Shown in pieces: positions 50,365-59,171 of a stretch of DNA of 64,000 nt. Position numbers and translations under genes: made by a program. The stretch's first letter is position 1, and every line of letters begins with the position of its first letter. Source of the stretch: Paenibacillus illinoisensis NBRC 15959. GTDB taxonomy: Bacteria; Bacillota; Bacilli; Paenibacillales; Paenibacillaceae. Below the pieces are notes generated by a model. The model saw only the letters and a program-made list of their open reading frames with translations, did no database searches and was not told where the DNA came from. Location of the stretch: positions 1 to 64,000 of the forward strand of contig NZ_BIME01000014.1 in the NCBI RefSeq assembly GCF_004000925.1, read 5' to 3'.

Positions 50365-50386
50365 TTGGACTCAGGTTGTTTTTTTT
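50351..50386 (+). terminator. Intrinsic terminator overlapping a stop codon
   Basis: AACAATCTGAGT / ACTCAGGTTGTT, a 12-bp stem with one G-T pair, followed by a T run; the 5' arm contains the last sense codons of the phosphatase gene. Confidence 0.88.
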
Positions 50387-50599
50387 GTTTTGAAACAGCG
50401 AAACTGTCGTTTGGTATCATTCTGTGCCTCTCATTTTTCTTCTGAGCAGACAAGTTCGGGCATAGGATGAATAAAAAGATAAAAGATTTGGTAAATGAGG
50501 TTTAGATCATGGGAATTCCGTCAAACATGTTTACAAAACCAAACTACTCCGGCCCCGAATCAGTAGCCCAATAGTAGTTAACGGCGAGGCGATGGACCC

Positions 50600-51718
50600 A
50601 TGAATCTAGCGGATATGCTAACTTTTGCCGATATCGGCCAGCTTAATCGAATAGCGGACTATTACCAATGTGAGTGCAAACCCAATTCCAAACATGAACT
50701 CATCCAGAGTATTCTCACAACGTTGGGCAGTAGACGATTTTTTGAGCAACAGGTCAGCGAACTTAATATGGCCCATCTGCGTTTCCTGAACAACCTGCTA
50801 TTTGATCCTCGGCAATACTTTGGTATGGAGGAGCTTGTCGCCATTGCCCGTCAATCGATGGACAAAAAAGATAGCGAGTCCGGAGCCAGTCCGCGAGATC
50901 TTATCGTTCGGTTCACCAAGAGTGGATGGTTATTCAATGGAACAACACAGCATACGAAGTACCTATACCAGGTACCCCAGGATTTGAAAATGAGGTTCCG
51001 GGATGTGTTATCCGCACACCTGAAGGCGGGTATTAAAACGACAAATGAACCACTGATGTATCGAGATGAATACCATCTGCTGGTAGACGATCTGAAGTTG
51101 TTCCTGCAGTTTGTGCAGCAGCATGAAATTACGTTGAACGCAGAAGGCATGATGTACCGACGTTCTCAGCAGCAGGTGATGGATCATCTTCATGTCAGTG
51201 AAACATTGGTTGGAAAAGCAGGATGGAGGTTTGGCTACGGTCGTTCCTTCAAGGATTACCCTGACCGGTTTGCATTGCTATATGACTATGCATTCCACCA
51301 CCGGCTTGTTCGGGAAGAACAGGGGCTGCTGAAATTGACTGCAGCCGGTGAGGAAAAACTGGGCGCAGAGAATACAGCCGAGATGATACAGCTATTTCGG
51401 TTTTGGTTAAGACTTTATAAAGGTGCTATTCCGAACTTGTCCTCCATTGTGTATTGGACAGGAGAATGTGCGCCTGGTTGGTCCACCGCAGAGTCCTTGT
51501 TCCGACAAATTGGCCCGTTAATCCAGCCGTTTTATTACGACACACCGGAGACGATCTATGAAACAAGAGTTGTCAAAATGATGCTGCATCTGGGGATGCT
51601 ACGCCTCGGAGAGCAGGAGGGTGAGAGTACCGTGCAAATGACAGCATGGGGCTTGCGGCTCGCTGCAACCTGCCGATCGCTGTCTGGTGACACGACTCCT
51701 CTGGTGTTTGACATTTAG
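50600..51718 (+). CDS. Hypothetical protein, possibly with winged-helix segments
   Basis: 372 residues, soluble, helix-rich, no signal peptide and no catalytic motif that I recognise. The start MNLADMLTFADIGQLNRIADYY and repeated short helical blocks (HELIQSILTTL, GLLKLTAAGEEKLGAEN) look like winged-helix or helicase-associated folds, but that is only an impression. Monocistronic or leading the downstream carbonic-anhydrase-like gene (47-base gap). GCGAGGCGATGG precedes the ATG. Confidence 0.65.
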   Translation: MNLADMLTFADIGQLNRIADYYQCECKPNSKHELIQSILTTLGSRRFFEQQVSELNMAHLRFLNNLLFDPRQYFGMEELVAIARQSMDKKDSESGASPRDLIVRFTKSGWLFNGTTQHTKYLYQVPQDLKMRFRDVLSAHLKAGIKTTNEPLMYRDEYHLLVDDLKLFLQFVQQHEITLNAEGMMYRRSQQQVMDHLHVSETLVGKAGWRFGYGRSFKDYPDRFALLYDYAFHHRLVREEQGLLKLTAAGEEKLGAENTAEMIQLFRFWLRLYKGAIPNLSSIVYWTGECAPGWSTAESLFRQIGPLIQPFYYDTPETIYETRVVKMMLHLGMLRLGEQEGESTVQMTAWGLRLAATCRSLSGDTTPLVFDI

Positions 51719-51764
51719 GGGACAAGTTGCTAAAATCACTCCCAAATTAAGGAGTGATACTGAT

Positions 51765-52271
51765 ATGATAATCCCATTCAAGGGTCAACAACCGCAGCTT
51801 CATTCTTCGGTGTATGTAGCTGAAGGGGCCAAACTTATAGGTGACCTGAAGTTAGGTGCAGATTCTACGGTCTGGTTCAATGCCGTATTACGGGCCGATC
51901 TGGCGCCAATATGGATCGGACAACGTTGTAACATTCAGGACAATGCTGTTGGACATGTGAATACGAATCAACCTTTGATTCTGGGAGATGACGTTTCAGT
52001 GGGACATGCCGCGATTATTCACGGTTGTCACATTGGAACAGGCTCACTGATCGGTATGGGAGCCATCCTTCTCAATGGAGCTGAAATTGGTGAATACACA
52101 CTGATTGGGGCCGGTTCTGTTGTAACTGAAAATACTAAAATTCCGCCCTATACCCTGGCTCTGGGGACACCAGCCAAAGTGATCCGTGAATTGACGGATG
52201 CCGACCTTGAGCGGATGTCGAGGACTTCACTTGGTTATGTTGCCAAAGGTAAGGAATATAGGAGCTCTTAA
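51765..52271 (+). CDS. Gamma-class carbonic anhydrase-like protein
   Basis: 168 residues with a left-handed beta-helix of hexapeptide repeats (LIGDLKLGADSTVWFNAVLRAD…). Metal-binding histidines are in VGHVN, VGHAAIIHGC. The family (YrdA/YtoA/PaaY) includes carbonic anhydrases and acyltransferase-like proteins, so activity is uncertain. The ATG at 51765 follows AAGGAGTGA; a longer frame from 51687 overlaps the previous gene and is not used. Confidence 0.9.
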   Translation: MIIPFKGQQPQLHSSVYVAEGAKLIGDLKLGADSTVWFNAVLRADLAPIWIGQRCNIQDNAVGHVNTNQPLILGDDVSVGHAAIIHGCHIGTGSLIGMGAILLNGAEIGEYTLIGAGSVVTENTKIPPYTLALGTPAKVIRELTDADLERMSRTSLGYVAKGKEYRSS

Positions 52272-52294
52272 ATCCGTTTTGGAGGTGCATCCTA

Positions 52295-52474
52295 TTGGAT
52301 AAAATGAAAGTTACGTATGAAGTCATGTTGGGGCTGGCTGCTGAGATGGTGTGGGACGAAGCGCTTCGTAAACAGCGTAGCGAGAAGCTGTATATGGAAA
52401 TCGACAAGGCGTTGGCTACCGGAGACGAAGTAGCTTTCCGGAGTCTGACGGATGAACTGAAAACCATAAACTGA
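52295..52474 (+). CDS. IDEAL-domain small protein
   Basis: 59 codons from TTG at 52295, seven bases after GGAGGTG. The product (MDKMKVTYEVMLGLAAEM at the start) contains LYMEIDKALATGDEVAFRSLTDEL, which fits the IDEAL motif (I-D-x-A-L then a helix). In Bacillus this motif ends YpiB, whose gene sits just before ypiF and qcrA, the same place as here; so this looks like the stand-alone C-terminal part of YpiB. Function unknown. Confidence 0.75.
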   Translation: MDKMKVTYEVMLGLAAEMVWDEALRKQRSEKLYMEIDKALATGDEVAFRSLTDELKTIN

Positions 52475-52499
52475 TGAACTGATGATCCAACCATATAAG

Positions 52500-52530
52500 A
52501 AGGAAATGCGTGATTACGCATTTCCTTTTG
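52500..52530 (+). terminator. Intrinsic terminator
   Basis: AAGGAAATGCG / CGCATTTCCTT with a six-base loop, followed by TTTG. Confidence 0.85.
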
Positions 52531-52627
52531 TGTTTTTAGGGAGAGATTTACGAATAACTCTATAGATTTACATCGTTTGCTCATATATAATATGGGAATA
52601 AAATGGATAGAGAGGGGAAATAGGGAA

Positions 52628-53050
52628 TTGAAATTCAGTGAGATGACTCAAGACAGCTGGGCTGAACTGCAACTCTATCTGGATACATGCCTTATTCCAT
52701 TCACCGGTCTTACAGGAAATCATTCGCCGGCTGAAGCCACGGAAGTACTAGAGAGGCTTAGAGATTTTCTGGATTTGATTGAAGTCCCGTTTAAAGGGAG
52801 GATCATGACATATCCAGCATTCCATTTCGCTATTCCGGAAATGTCAATGGCATTAAACACCATATGCGAGCAGCTGAAGCGCTCAGGATTCAAATATGTG
52901 GTGATAATGACATCAGATGGTTTTTTGGAGAAAGATAAAATTTCATCTGCAGATCTGGTTTTTAATCGTTCTCAAATGGTTCAGGAAATAGATGAAGCGA
53001 AAATAGCAGGGTATGTCGGGGAAAAAGTGCGCGAGATGTGGAAAAATTAA
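52628..53050 (+). CDS. ypiF: YpiF-like protein (DUF2487)
   Basis: 140 residues from TTG at 52628, eight bases after GAGGGGAA. LDTCLIPFTGL near the start, then FPxxH-like TYPAFHFAIPEMSMAL and VVIMTSDG are typical of the DUF2487 proteins next to qcrABC. Cytosolic, function unknown. A longer frame from 52577 has no ribosome site. Confidence 0.82.
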   Translation: MKFSEMTQDSWAELQLYLDTCLIPFTGLTGNHSPAEATEVLERLRDFLDLIEVPFKGRIMTYPAFHFAIPEMSMALNTICEQLKRSGFKYVVIMTSDGFLEKDKISSADLVFNRSQMVQEIDEAKIAGYVGEKVREMWKN

Positions 53051-53131
53051 CATCTGACTGGAAATGTGACAATTTATCAACACTTTTTTAATAACGCTTA
53101 CAATAGAACCTTAAAAATGTGTGACAAATTC

Positions 53132-53160
53132 TTGACGGTGTTCTAGGGCTACTATATGAT
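53132..53160 (+). promoter_or_regulatory. qcrABC promoter
   Basis: TTGACG (53132-53137), 17 bp, TATGAT (53155-53160), about 80 bp before qcrA. TGTGACA occurs twice upstream (53066 and 53120 areas), possible half-sites for a redox regulator. Confidence 0.7.
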
Positions 53161-53242
53161 TATGTATGTTCTAGTAAGTCGTGGAATTTCTGATAATGAA
53201 AACGTATGAGAGAGTTGGCTGAAAAAGGGGGGTGGAGACAGT

Positions 53243-53785
53243 ATGAGCAGTGAGCATGACCAGCACGAAGCCTCGAACAAACCACCAAGCCGGATGGAAA
53301 TGTCGCGCAGGCAGTTTTTAACGTACACGCTTGGTGGAGCTACAGCCTATATGGCCGCCGGTGCGATTCTTCCCATGGTCCGTTTTGCGGTGGACCCAAT
53401 TTTGCAGCACAAGGGAGAAGGCACTTCTGTCAAAGTAGCTGAAATCAGCAAAATCACGAACGAACCTCAAGAATTCACATTTGAACTGCAGCAGCAAGAT
53501 GGTTGGTACCTGAGTAATGCTTCGCTTGTGGCATGGATTCGTAAGGATGAGCAGGGTAAAATTTATGCGCTTTCACCGATCTGTAAACATTTGGGTTGTA
53601 CAGTCGGCTGGAACAGTGACAAAAATTATCCTGATGAGTATCATTGCCCGTGCCATGGCGCGCACTATGACAAGGAAGGAAAAAATCTTGCCGTAGCCCC
53701 GAAACCGCTGGATGAATATGTGGTCAAGGAAGAACAGGGCTGGGTATACCTGGGCGAGATTGTTCCGAACACCCGAGTGAAATAG
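53243..53785 (+). CDS. qcrA: Menaquinol:cytochrome c reductase Rieske iron-sulfur subunit
   Basis: 180 residues. N-terminal SRRQFLTYTLGG twin-Arg-like signal anchor, then the Rieske domain. [2Fe-2S] ligands Cys114/His116 (CKHLGC) and Cys135/His138 (CPCHGAH), with Cys119 and Cys137 forming the usual disulfide. Part of the bc complex passing electrons from menaquinol to cytochrome c. GGGGGGTGGAG precedes the ATG. Confidence 0.97.
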   Translation: MSSEHDQHEASNKPPSRMEMSRRQFLTYTLGGATAYMAAGAILPMVRFAVDPILQHKGEGTSVKVAEISKITNEPQEFTFELQQQDGWYLSNASLVAWIRKDEQGKIYALSPICKHLGCTVGWNSDKNYPDEYHCPCHGAHYDKEGKNLAVAPKPLDEYVVKEEQGWVYLGEIVPNTRVK

Positions 53786-53800
53786 GAGGCGTGAACGCAG

Positions 53801-54472
53801 ATGTTTAAAAATGTCTATGACTGGATTGACGAGCGTCTCGATATCACGCCAATCTGGAGGGACGTTGCGGATCATGAAGTTCCAGAGCACGTAAACCCGG
53901 CTCACCACTTTTCCGCATTCGTCTACTGCTTTGGTGGCTTGACGTTCTTTATCACCGTAATTCAGATTCTCTCAGGAATGTTTCTTACGATGTATTACGT
54001 ACCTGATATTATCAATGCTTATGCCAGTGTCGAGTATCTGCAGACCAAGGTAGCTTTCGGCCAAATTGTGCGCGGCATGCACCACTGGGGAGCCAGTCTG
54101 GTAATCGTAATGATGTTTTTACATACGATGCGTGTATTCTTTACAGGCTCTTATAAAGCGCCCCGTGAGATGAACTGGGTTGTTGGCATGTTGATCTTTT
54201 TCGTCATGCTGGGTCTTGGATTGACCGGGTACCTGCTGCCATGGGATAACAAAGCCTATTTTGCAACCAAAGTTACCCTGGAAATTGCCAATACCGTCCC
54301 ATGGTTGGGACCCATTATTAAAGAATTCCTTCAAGGTGGAACCATTGTAGGTGCACAGACGCTAACACGATTCTTTGCCCTGCACGTCTTCTTCCTTCCC
54401 GCTGTGCTTCTGGTGCTTCTGGTCGGACACTTCATCATGATCCGCAGACAGGGCATTTCGGGACCACTATAA
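53801..54472 (+). CDS. qcrB: Menaquinol:cytochrome c reductase cytochrome b6 subunit
   Basis: 223 residues, four membrane helices, b6-type (short) cytochrome b. Paired heme histidines lie in HHWGASLVIVMMFLHTMRVF and its partner helices. Cys43 in VYCFGG is the residue that binds an extra heme covalently in b6f-like complexes, and it is at the same number here. PWDNKAYFATKV and PxxGxxxxxFL quinone-site segments follow. Confidence 0.97.
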   Translation: MFKNVYDWIDERLDITPIWRDVADHEVPEHVNPAHHFSAFVYCFGGLTFFITVIQILSGMFLTMYYVPDIINAYASVEYLQTKVAFGQIVRGMHHWGASLVIVMMFLHTMRVFFTGSYKAPREMNWVVGMLIFFVMLGLGLTGYLLPWDNKAYFATKVTLEIANTVPWLGPIIKEFLQGGTIVGAQTLTRFFALHVFFLPAVLLVLLVGHFIMIRRQGISGPL

Positions 54473-54493
54473 CTTGAGAAGGGAGGAATCGCA

Positions 54494-55375
54494 ATGGCTC
54501 ACGGACACAAGCCTGATGACCAGGAGAAGATTATCTTTGTCGGTGATTCACGCGTCCGAAAAGGGGCAGGTTTTATTACCCCGCCGGATTATACAGCGTA
54601 TCCAGGCAAATCAGAAGCATTTATACCTAACTTTCTGCTGAAAGAATGGATGGTTGGTGTTGTGGTGCTGGTGGGTATCCTGGTACTGACCATCTCTGAA
54701 CCTGCGCCGCTTGGTTATCCGGCCAATCCAAGCGCATCCGTTATTCCAATGCCGGACTGGTATTTCCTATTTCTGTATCAATATCTGAAATATCCTTATG
54801 CGTCAGGCGATTATGTCCTGCTCGGTGTTCTGGGTGTCAGCGGGGTTGCTTTTGGAGCGTTGCTGCTTGCCCCGTTCTTGGATACAGGCAAGGAACGACG
54901 GTTTTACAGACGTCCAATTGCATCATCACTCATGGTTCTGTCAATCCTCTCTGTATTTTATCTTACGAATGTGGCTTGGACACACTACAAGCACGAGCTT
55001 GAAGCGACAGGCCAGAAGCCTGAACACATTCAGCGTGAGGAAGAGGCGCTTGAGAAACATGAACAAGGTCTGCCGACGTCCAATGCACCGGGCCAACAAC
55101 AAGAAGTGGCCATCGTTGAGAAGGATGATCCTGCAATGGAAACGTTTAAAAAGGCAGGGTGTGTATCTTGTCATGCTGCTGATATGAAGGGTGCAAGTGG
55201 CCCCTCACTTCGTGGTGTGGGTGACAAGCACAGTCAGGATGAAATTTTAGCCATTATTAAGGATGGATATAATGGTATGCCTCCCATGTATGATAAAGCC
55301 ATCGCCCAAGGTCTGACAGATGACGATATTAATCACCTAGCGGAATGGCTTGCGAAACAGAAGGCAGAACAGTAA
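54494..55375 (+). CDS. qcrC: Menaquinol:cytochrome c reductase cytochrome b/c subunit
   Basis: 293 residues, a fusion of a subunit-IV-like part (three membrane helices, PMPDWYFLFLYQYLKYP) and a C-terminal cytochrome c domain with CVSCH (heme c) and a likely Met axial ligand in GMPPMYD. This fusion is the typical Bacillus form of the complex. The operon ends in a terminator 15 bases after the stop. Confidence 0.97.
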   Translation: MAHGHKPDDQEKIIFVGDSRVRKGAGFITPPDYTAYPGKSEAFIPNFLLKEWMVGVVVLVGILVLTISEPAPLGYPANPSASVIPMPDWYFLFLYQYLKYPYASGDYVLLGVLGVSGVAFGALLLAPFLDTGKERRFYRRPIASSLMVLSILSVFYLTNVAWTHYKHELEATGQKPEHIQREEEALEKHEQGLPTSNAPGQQQEVAIVEKDDPAMETFKKAGCVSCHAADMKGASGPSLRGVGDKHSQDEILAIIKDGYNGMPPMYDKAIAQGLTDDDINHLAEWLAKQKAEQ

Positions 55376-55391
55376 AATCAAATTAAGCCAA

Positions 55392-55423
55392 AAACCTGAC
55401 TGTTGTTGCGGTCAGGTTTTTTT
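55392..55423 (+). terminator. Terminator of qcrABC
   Basis: AAACCTGAC / GTCAGGTTT with a ten-base loop, followed by seven T residues. Confidence 0.92.
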
Positions 55424-55488
55424 GAGTGATTTACCAATCAACGCTTCATAAAGACAATAGAAATAGTATGAAGGAAGGGGCAGCGAAC

Positions 55489-56115
55489 GTGTCTTTATCG
55501 TTTTTCTGGAGCCGGGAGTTTCTGACCAATCGGTATTTTCTGTGGCTTCTGTTTTGGTGTAATGCAGTGGGTACCGTGTATGGGTACATATGGTACGGAG
55601 ATCAGCTGAAATTAACACTGGCGGAACAGCCCATATGGCAGGTTGTGTTTGTTCCGGACAGTCCTACAGCGAGTTTGTTTTTTACCCTTGGTCTTTTATG
55701 GGTTCTATATAAACCCAAGTCTGTGGTGCTCAACCGAATCGGACATGTTATTCAAGCTCTTGCTGTGGTTACATCGGTGAAATATGGGGTCTGGGCCGTT
55801 TCGATTATTTTTGCGGGTTGGATGCAGGGTGGGTCGCCGCATTGGCAGGACTGGATGCTGATCGCCTCACACAGTGCCATGGCCATAGAAGCTTTGATTT
55901 ATGTCAGGTTCTTTGGTTTCAGATGGGTAGCGCTGCTTATTGCCAGTCTATGGACGTTATTGAACGATACGATGGACTATACATATAATATTTTCCCTTG
56001 GCTGCCTAGTGCCCTCTATGAGCATCTGGATGGTGTGCGCAATTTCACTTTCGGGCTTACCCTGATTAGCATTCTGTGTGCGTGGCTTGCATTGAGACAG
56101 GCTAGACGAGCCTGA
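55489..56115 (+). CDS. ypjA: YpjA-like membrane protein (DUF1405)
   Basis: 208 residues, five to seven hydrophobic helices (FLTNRYFLWLLFWCNAVGTVYGY first). Position after qcrABC and before ypjB equals B. subtilis ypjA. The GTG at 55489 has AAGGAAGGGG eight bases before it; ATG 55468 lies upstream of that site and is less likely. Function unknown. Confidence 0.85.
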   Translation: MSLSFFWSREFLTNRYFLWLLFWCNAVGTVYGYIWYGDQLKLTLAEQPIWQVVFVPDSPTASLFFTLGLLWVLYKPKSVVLNRIGHVIQALAVVTSVKYGVWAVSIIFAGWMQGGSPHWQDWMLIASHSAMAIEALIYVRFFGFRWVALLIASLWTLLNDTMDYTYNIFPWLPSALYEHLDGVRNFTFGLTLISILCAWLALRQARRA

Positions 56116-56176
56116 TTTCGCAAGCTTGTTCTAAGTGGCCGTGCCCTGCCATACATTGGTATGGGGGGGGATGTCC

Positions 56177-57046
56177 ATGAAGAGAATGTTCTGGAACAAA
56201 ACCGGGTTATTGGTAGTATCGTTCATGGCGCTGTTGTTTTGGACGAACTTGTCATACAGTGTATCTGCACAAAGTGAAGGGAATGAAGGGGAAGCGGATC
56301 AACAAGCCCTTGTCAACAGTTCCATTCAGCAGCTTAATCAGGAAGCGACATCGCTTTACAGGCATGCCTTGGATCATAATATCGAAGAAGTCAGAAACGG
56401 TATTATGCGAATTAGCGAACGACTGGAGCATATTTCGTTTGAAGGTCAGACGACGGTCGAAGGCATCCATGCCTTATCCGAAACGATTGTGGAAGTAAAA
56501 CAAGCAGCCGTCCGCGTCAAAAGTGATGACACCGGTCTTCAGCAGGCTTCTGCCAAGCTGAGGCTCGCTGCTGACAGTCTTGCGAATCCATCCAAACCCT
56601 TATGGCTCCAATATTATAAAATTGTAAAAGATGACCTTCAGGCCATATCCACTGCTGTGAGTCAGCATGAGAAAGCAGCAGCACTCACGAGCCGATATGC
56701 TTTGCTTGAAGAACACTATGAAACCATTCGACCGGCAGCGATGATTCGCCGTGAACCCTACGAGATCGCTCAGCTGGATGCCTGGTTATCCCATACCAAA
56801 GGGCTGACTGGAGCCAAACAGCCAGATATCACTCAGCTGCAAAGCATGATATCCCAAGGCGAAGAACTGGTTAATCAATTGTTTGGTCGCGAGAAGGATG
56901 AGAGTGCCTTTGTTCCATTTGTTCAGGGACCGAACCGGAGAGCGGCAGGATTATTCATCACTTCCGTGATTGTGGCCGCACTAACTTATGCAGGATATCG
57001 TAAATATCGTGCACAACAGCAAGGCATCTTTCCATTCCGGCGCTGA
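56177..57046 (+). CDS. ypjB: Sporulation-associated protein YpjB
   Basis: 289 residues: signal peptide (TGLLVVSFMALLFWTNLSYSVSA), a long helical extracytoplasmic domain, and a C-terminal membrane helix (AAGLFITSVIVAALTYAGY) followed by a basic tail. Matches YpjB, a sporulation protein of unknown action in Bacillus. The ribosome site is an unbroken run of eight G residues (56163-56170); the ATG at 56177 has suitable spacing, the ATG at 56171 none. Confidence 0.85.
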   Translation: MKRMFWNKTGLLVVSFMALLFWTNLSYSVSAQSEGNEGEADQQALVNSSIQQLNQEATSLYRHALDHNIEEVRNGIMRISERLEHISFEGQTTVEGIHALSETIVEVKQAAVRVKSDDTGLQQASAKLRLAADSLANPSKPLWLQYYKIVKDDLQAISTAVSQHEKAAALTSRYALLEEHYETIRPAAMIRREPYEIAQLDAWLSHTKGLTGAKQPDITQLQSMISQGEELVNQLFGREKDESAFVPFVQGPNRRAAGLFITSVIVAALTYAGYRKYRAQQQGIFPFRR

Positions 57047-57066
57047 TCATCAACTTCAAACCAAAT

Positions 57067-57120
57067 AACCTCTATACCGCAAGGCAGCGAACTGGCATGT
57101 CCTTGGGATAGAGGTTTTTT
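57067..57120. terminator. Intrinsic terminator between ypjB and ypjC
   Basis: AACCTCTAT / ATAGAGGTT with an inner AAGG/CCTT stem, followed by six T residues on the plus strand. Confidence 0.8.
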
Positions 57121-57140
57121 GCATATCTTTCAGTTGGGTT

Positions 57141-58010
57141 TCAAGATTCCTTGAAGCCTTCTCCATGAACGTCATGAACATCGCTGATGATAACAAAGGC
57201 TCTGGGATCAACAGATCTGACAATGGTTTGCAGCCGCCTGAACTCCTGACGTGAAATAACGCAGTAAGCAACATGTTTGGCTTGCTTGGAGTAGGCGCCA
57301 ATGGCTGGAATCAGAGTTACACCGCGGTCCATTTCCCGGGTAATCAGATCGGCAATTTCAGGAGCGTGGTCACTAATGATCATGAATGCCCGAGCGGAAT
57401 AAGCCCCTTCCTGAATGAAGTCAATGACCTTGGAGGCGATAAAGACGGCAACCAGCGTATAGAGTATTTTTTCTTTTGGAATGTAGATTAGTGAAATGCC
57501 GATAATAATAAAATCGATACCGAGCAAAATTCGGCCCATGCTCCATCCATATTTTCGATTGAGAATCCGTGCAATGATGTCTGAACCACCTGTCGTACCG
57601 CCTGAGCGGAATACGATGCCCAAACCAGCCCCGAGAGTGACACCTGCATAAAGGGCTGCCAGCAGGAGATCATTCTCCGTGTGCAGTGGCTCAATCCATC
57701 CCGAGTGAATCATTTTCTCAAACAACCACAGAAACACCGTAAGGGCACCAATGCCCACCCCTGTATAGACCATCTGTCTGCCGCCCAATATCTTGAGCCC
57801 GATCAGGAATAGCGGGACATTGATAACAAGGGTCGTCAGAGACGGAGAGAGGTCAAACGCATAATTGAGCAGTACGGTAACCCCGGTGACGCCGCCCTCC
57901 ATTAGTTTGTTAGGGATAATGAAGTACAGCAGGCCAAAAGCATACAAAGCAGTACCTAGCAAAATAGGGAGAATCAGTTTGATTTGAATCCAAGTTTTGG
58001 CAGTGCTCAT
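57141..58010 (-). CDS. ypjC: YitT-family membrane protein YpjC
   Basis: 289 residues. Five N-terminal membrane helices (first LILPILLGTALYAFGLLYFII), the family motif SGGTTGGSDIIARIL, and a C-terminal DUF2179 domain (SARAFMIISDHAPEIADLITREMDRGVTLIPAIGAYSKQ). Role unknown, possibly small-molecule sensing or transport. ATG at 58010 has GAGAGGG in front; the frame could extend to 58025. On the minus strand, as an island between ypjB and ypjD. Confidence 0.88.
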   Translation of the reverse strand: MSTAKTWIQIKLILPILLGTALYAFGLLYFIIPNKLMEGGVTGVTVLLNYAFDLSPSLTTLVINVPLFLIGLKILGGRQMVYTGVGIGALTVFLWLFEKMIHSGWIEPLHTENDLLLAALYAGVTLGAGLGIVFRSGGTTGGSDIIARILNRKYGWSMGRILLGIDFIIIGISLIYIPKEKILYTLVAVFIASKVIDFIQEGAYSARAFMIISDHAPEIADLITREMDRGVTLIPAIGAYSKQAKHVAYCVISRQEFRRLQTIVRSVDPRAFVIISDVHDVHGEGFKES

Positions 58011-58180
58011 TAGATCCCTCTCCATATGTAAATTAATGATGAAGCAATACTTGCCATCTTAGTATACCTATTTATTGATTCTTTAAAAATGTTTTGTGCG
58101 TCAGGATGGTGGAAGTCAAACTAAATAACTGATATATTAGGAACAAATACGACACAATTTCAAAAGGAGAATCCGTTCTC

Positions 58181-58510
58181 ATGGAGAAAAGCATCGCAGA
58201 AATGCAGCGCGAGGTTGACCTCTACATTTCCCAGTTCAAAGAAGGCTACTTCAGTCCGCTGGCCATGCTGGCGCGTATGTCGGAAGAGGTGGGAGAGCTA
58301 GCTCGGGAAGTCAATCACGAGTTCGGTGAAAAGCCGAAGAAGGCTTCTGAAGCAGACAATTCCATTGAGCTGGAGCTCGGGGATATTTTGTTTATCACGA
58401 TTTGTTTTGCCAACTCGCTCGGGATTGACCTGGCACAGGCACACGACAAAGTCATGCATAAATTTAATACACGCGATGCAAATCGGTGGACTCCAAAAAA
58501 CACCGATTAG
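58181..58510 (+). CDS. ypjD: MazG-like nucleotide pyrophosphohydrolase YpjD
   Basis: 109 residues. The Mg-binding EExxE motif is SEEVGELAREV with the second acidic pair in ELELGDILF (E-x-x-D), the all-alpha NTP-PPase fold. Cleaves nucleoside triphosphates to monophosphate and pyrophosphate, probably for pool sanitation. Leads the dapB-mgsA-bsh group. AAAGGAGAA precedes the ATG by a normal distance. Confidence 0.93.
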   Translation: MEKSIAEMQREVDLYISQFKEGYFSPLAMLARMSEEVGELAREVNHEFGEKPKKASEADNSIELELGDILFITICFANSLGIDLAQAHDKVMHKFNTRDANRWTPKNTD

Positions 58511-58561
58511 GCGTAGATTACATATGCTGTACCATCACCCGATTGGGGAGGGACAGCTTGG

Positions 58562-59086
58562 ATGATGAAGCCGGAAGATTATATGCAGCAGGCTTACCGC
58601 TGTATTTTGCAAAATGATTTTGAGCAAGCGATCCGTTGGTTTGAATCGGCTATTCTTGCTTACCCGGAACATGCGGAGCTTCACTACCGTTGTTCCATTA
58701 CACATGCCCGCAGCTTGCACCTTGGTCCGGCACTGGAACATGCCCGTAAGGCAGCTGAGCTGTCCGGTGGCACAGAAGAATATGTTTTGCATCTGCAGAC
58801 ATTGGAAGCCAAACAGCTAAGTACACAGGCGAAGGTTTTGCTGGAACAGGCTGGCAGCGGAACACACGAACGATATGTTTCGGCTGCTGCTCTGCTGAAA
58901 GAAGCGGTTAAGCTTGATCCGCTGTCTGTCGAAGCGCATGTGATGCTTGCGCTGGCCTATAGCGATTTGAATGAATTTGATCGTGCAATCAAGGCTGTTC
59001 GTGATGCGATATCGCTGGATCCGCAGAACGCACAATTGCATCAAATGTACCAACAAATTAAGCAGCGTAAGAATTCTATTCAATAA
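58562..59086 (+). CDS. TPR-repeat protein
   Basis: 174 residues with about three to four tetratricopeptide repeats (AYRCILQNDFEQAIRWFESAI, AAALLKEAVKLDPLSVEAHVMLALAYSDLNEFDRAIKAVRDAISLDP). A protein-protein interaction scaffold, partner unknown. ATG 58562 or 58565, after GGGAGGGA. It sits between ypjD and dapB, where Bacillus has none. Confidence 0.85.
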   Translation: MMKPEDYMQQAYRCILQNDFEQAIRWFESAILAYPEHAELHYRCSITHARSLHLGPALEHARKAAELSGGTEEYVLHLQTLEAKQLSTQAKVLLEQAGSGTHERYVSAAALLKEAVKLDPLSVEAHVMLALAYSDLNEFDRAIKAVRDAISLDPQNAQLHQMYQQIKQRKNSIQ

Positions 59087-59171
59087 GAAATTCATTTCAT
59101 CTGACGCGAAAGCTGACGAAAATGAATTTTCTAGTGACTGAACCAACATACAGTGAGGAGATGCAGCCAAG

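Noticed and set aside
53066..53085. TGTGACAATTTATCAACA before qcrA as a Rex or Fnr site
   Set aside because: Only one half-site matches either consensus; noted in the promoter entry but not called.
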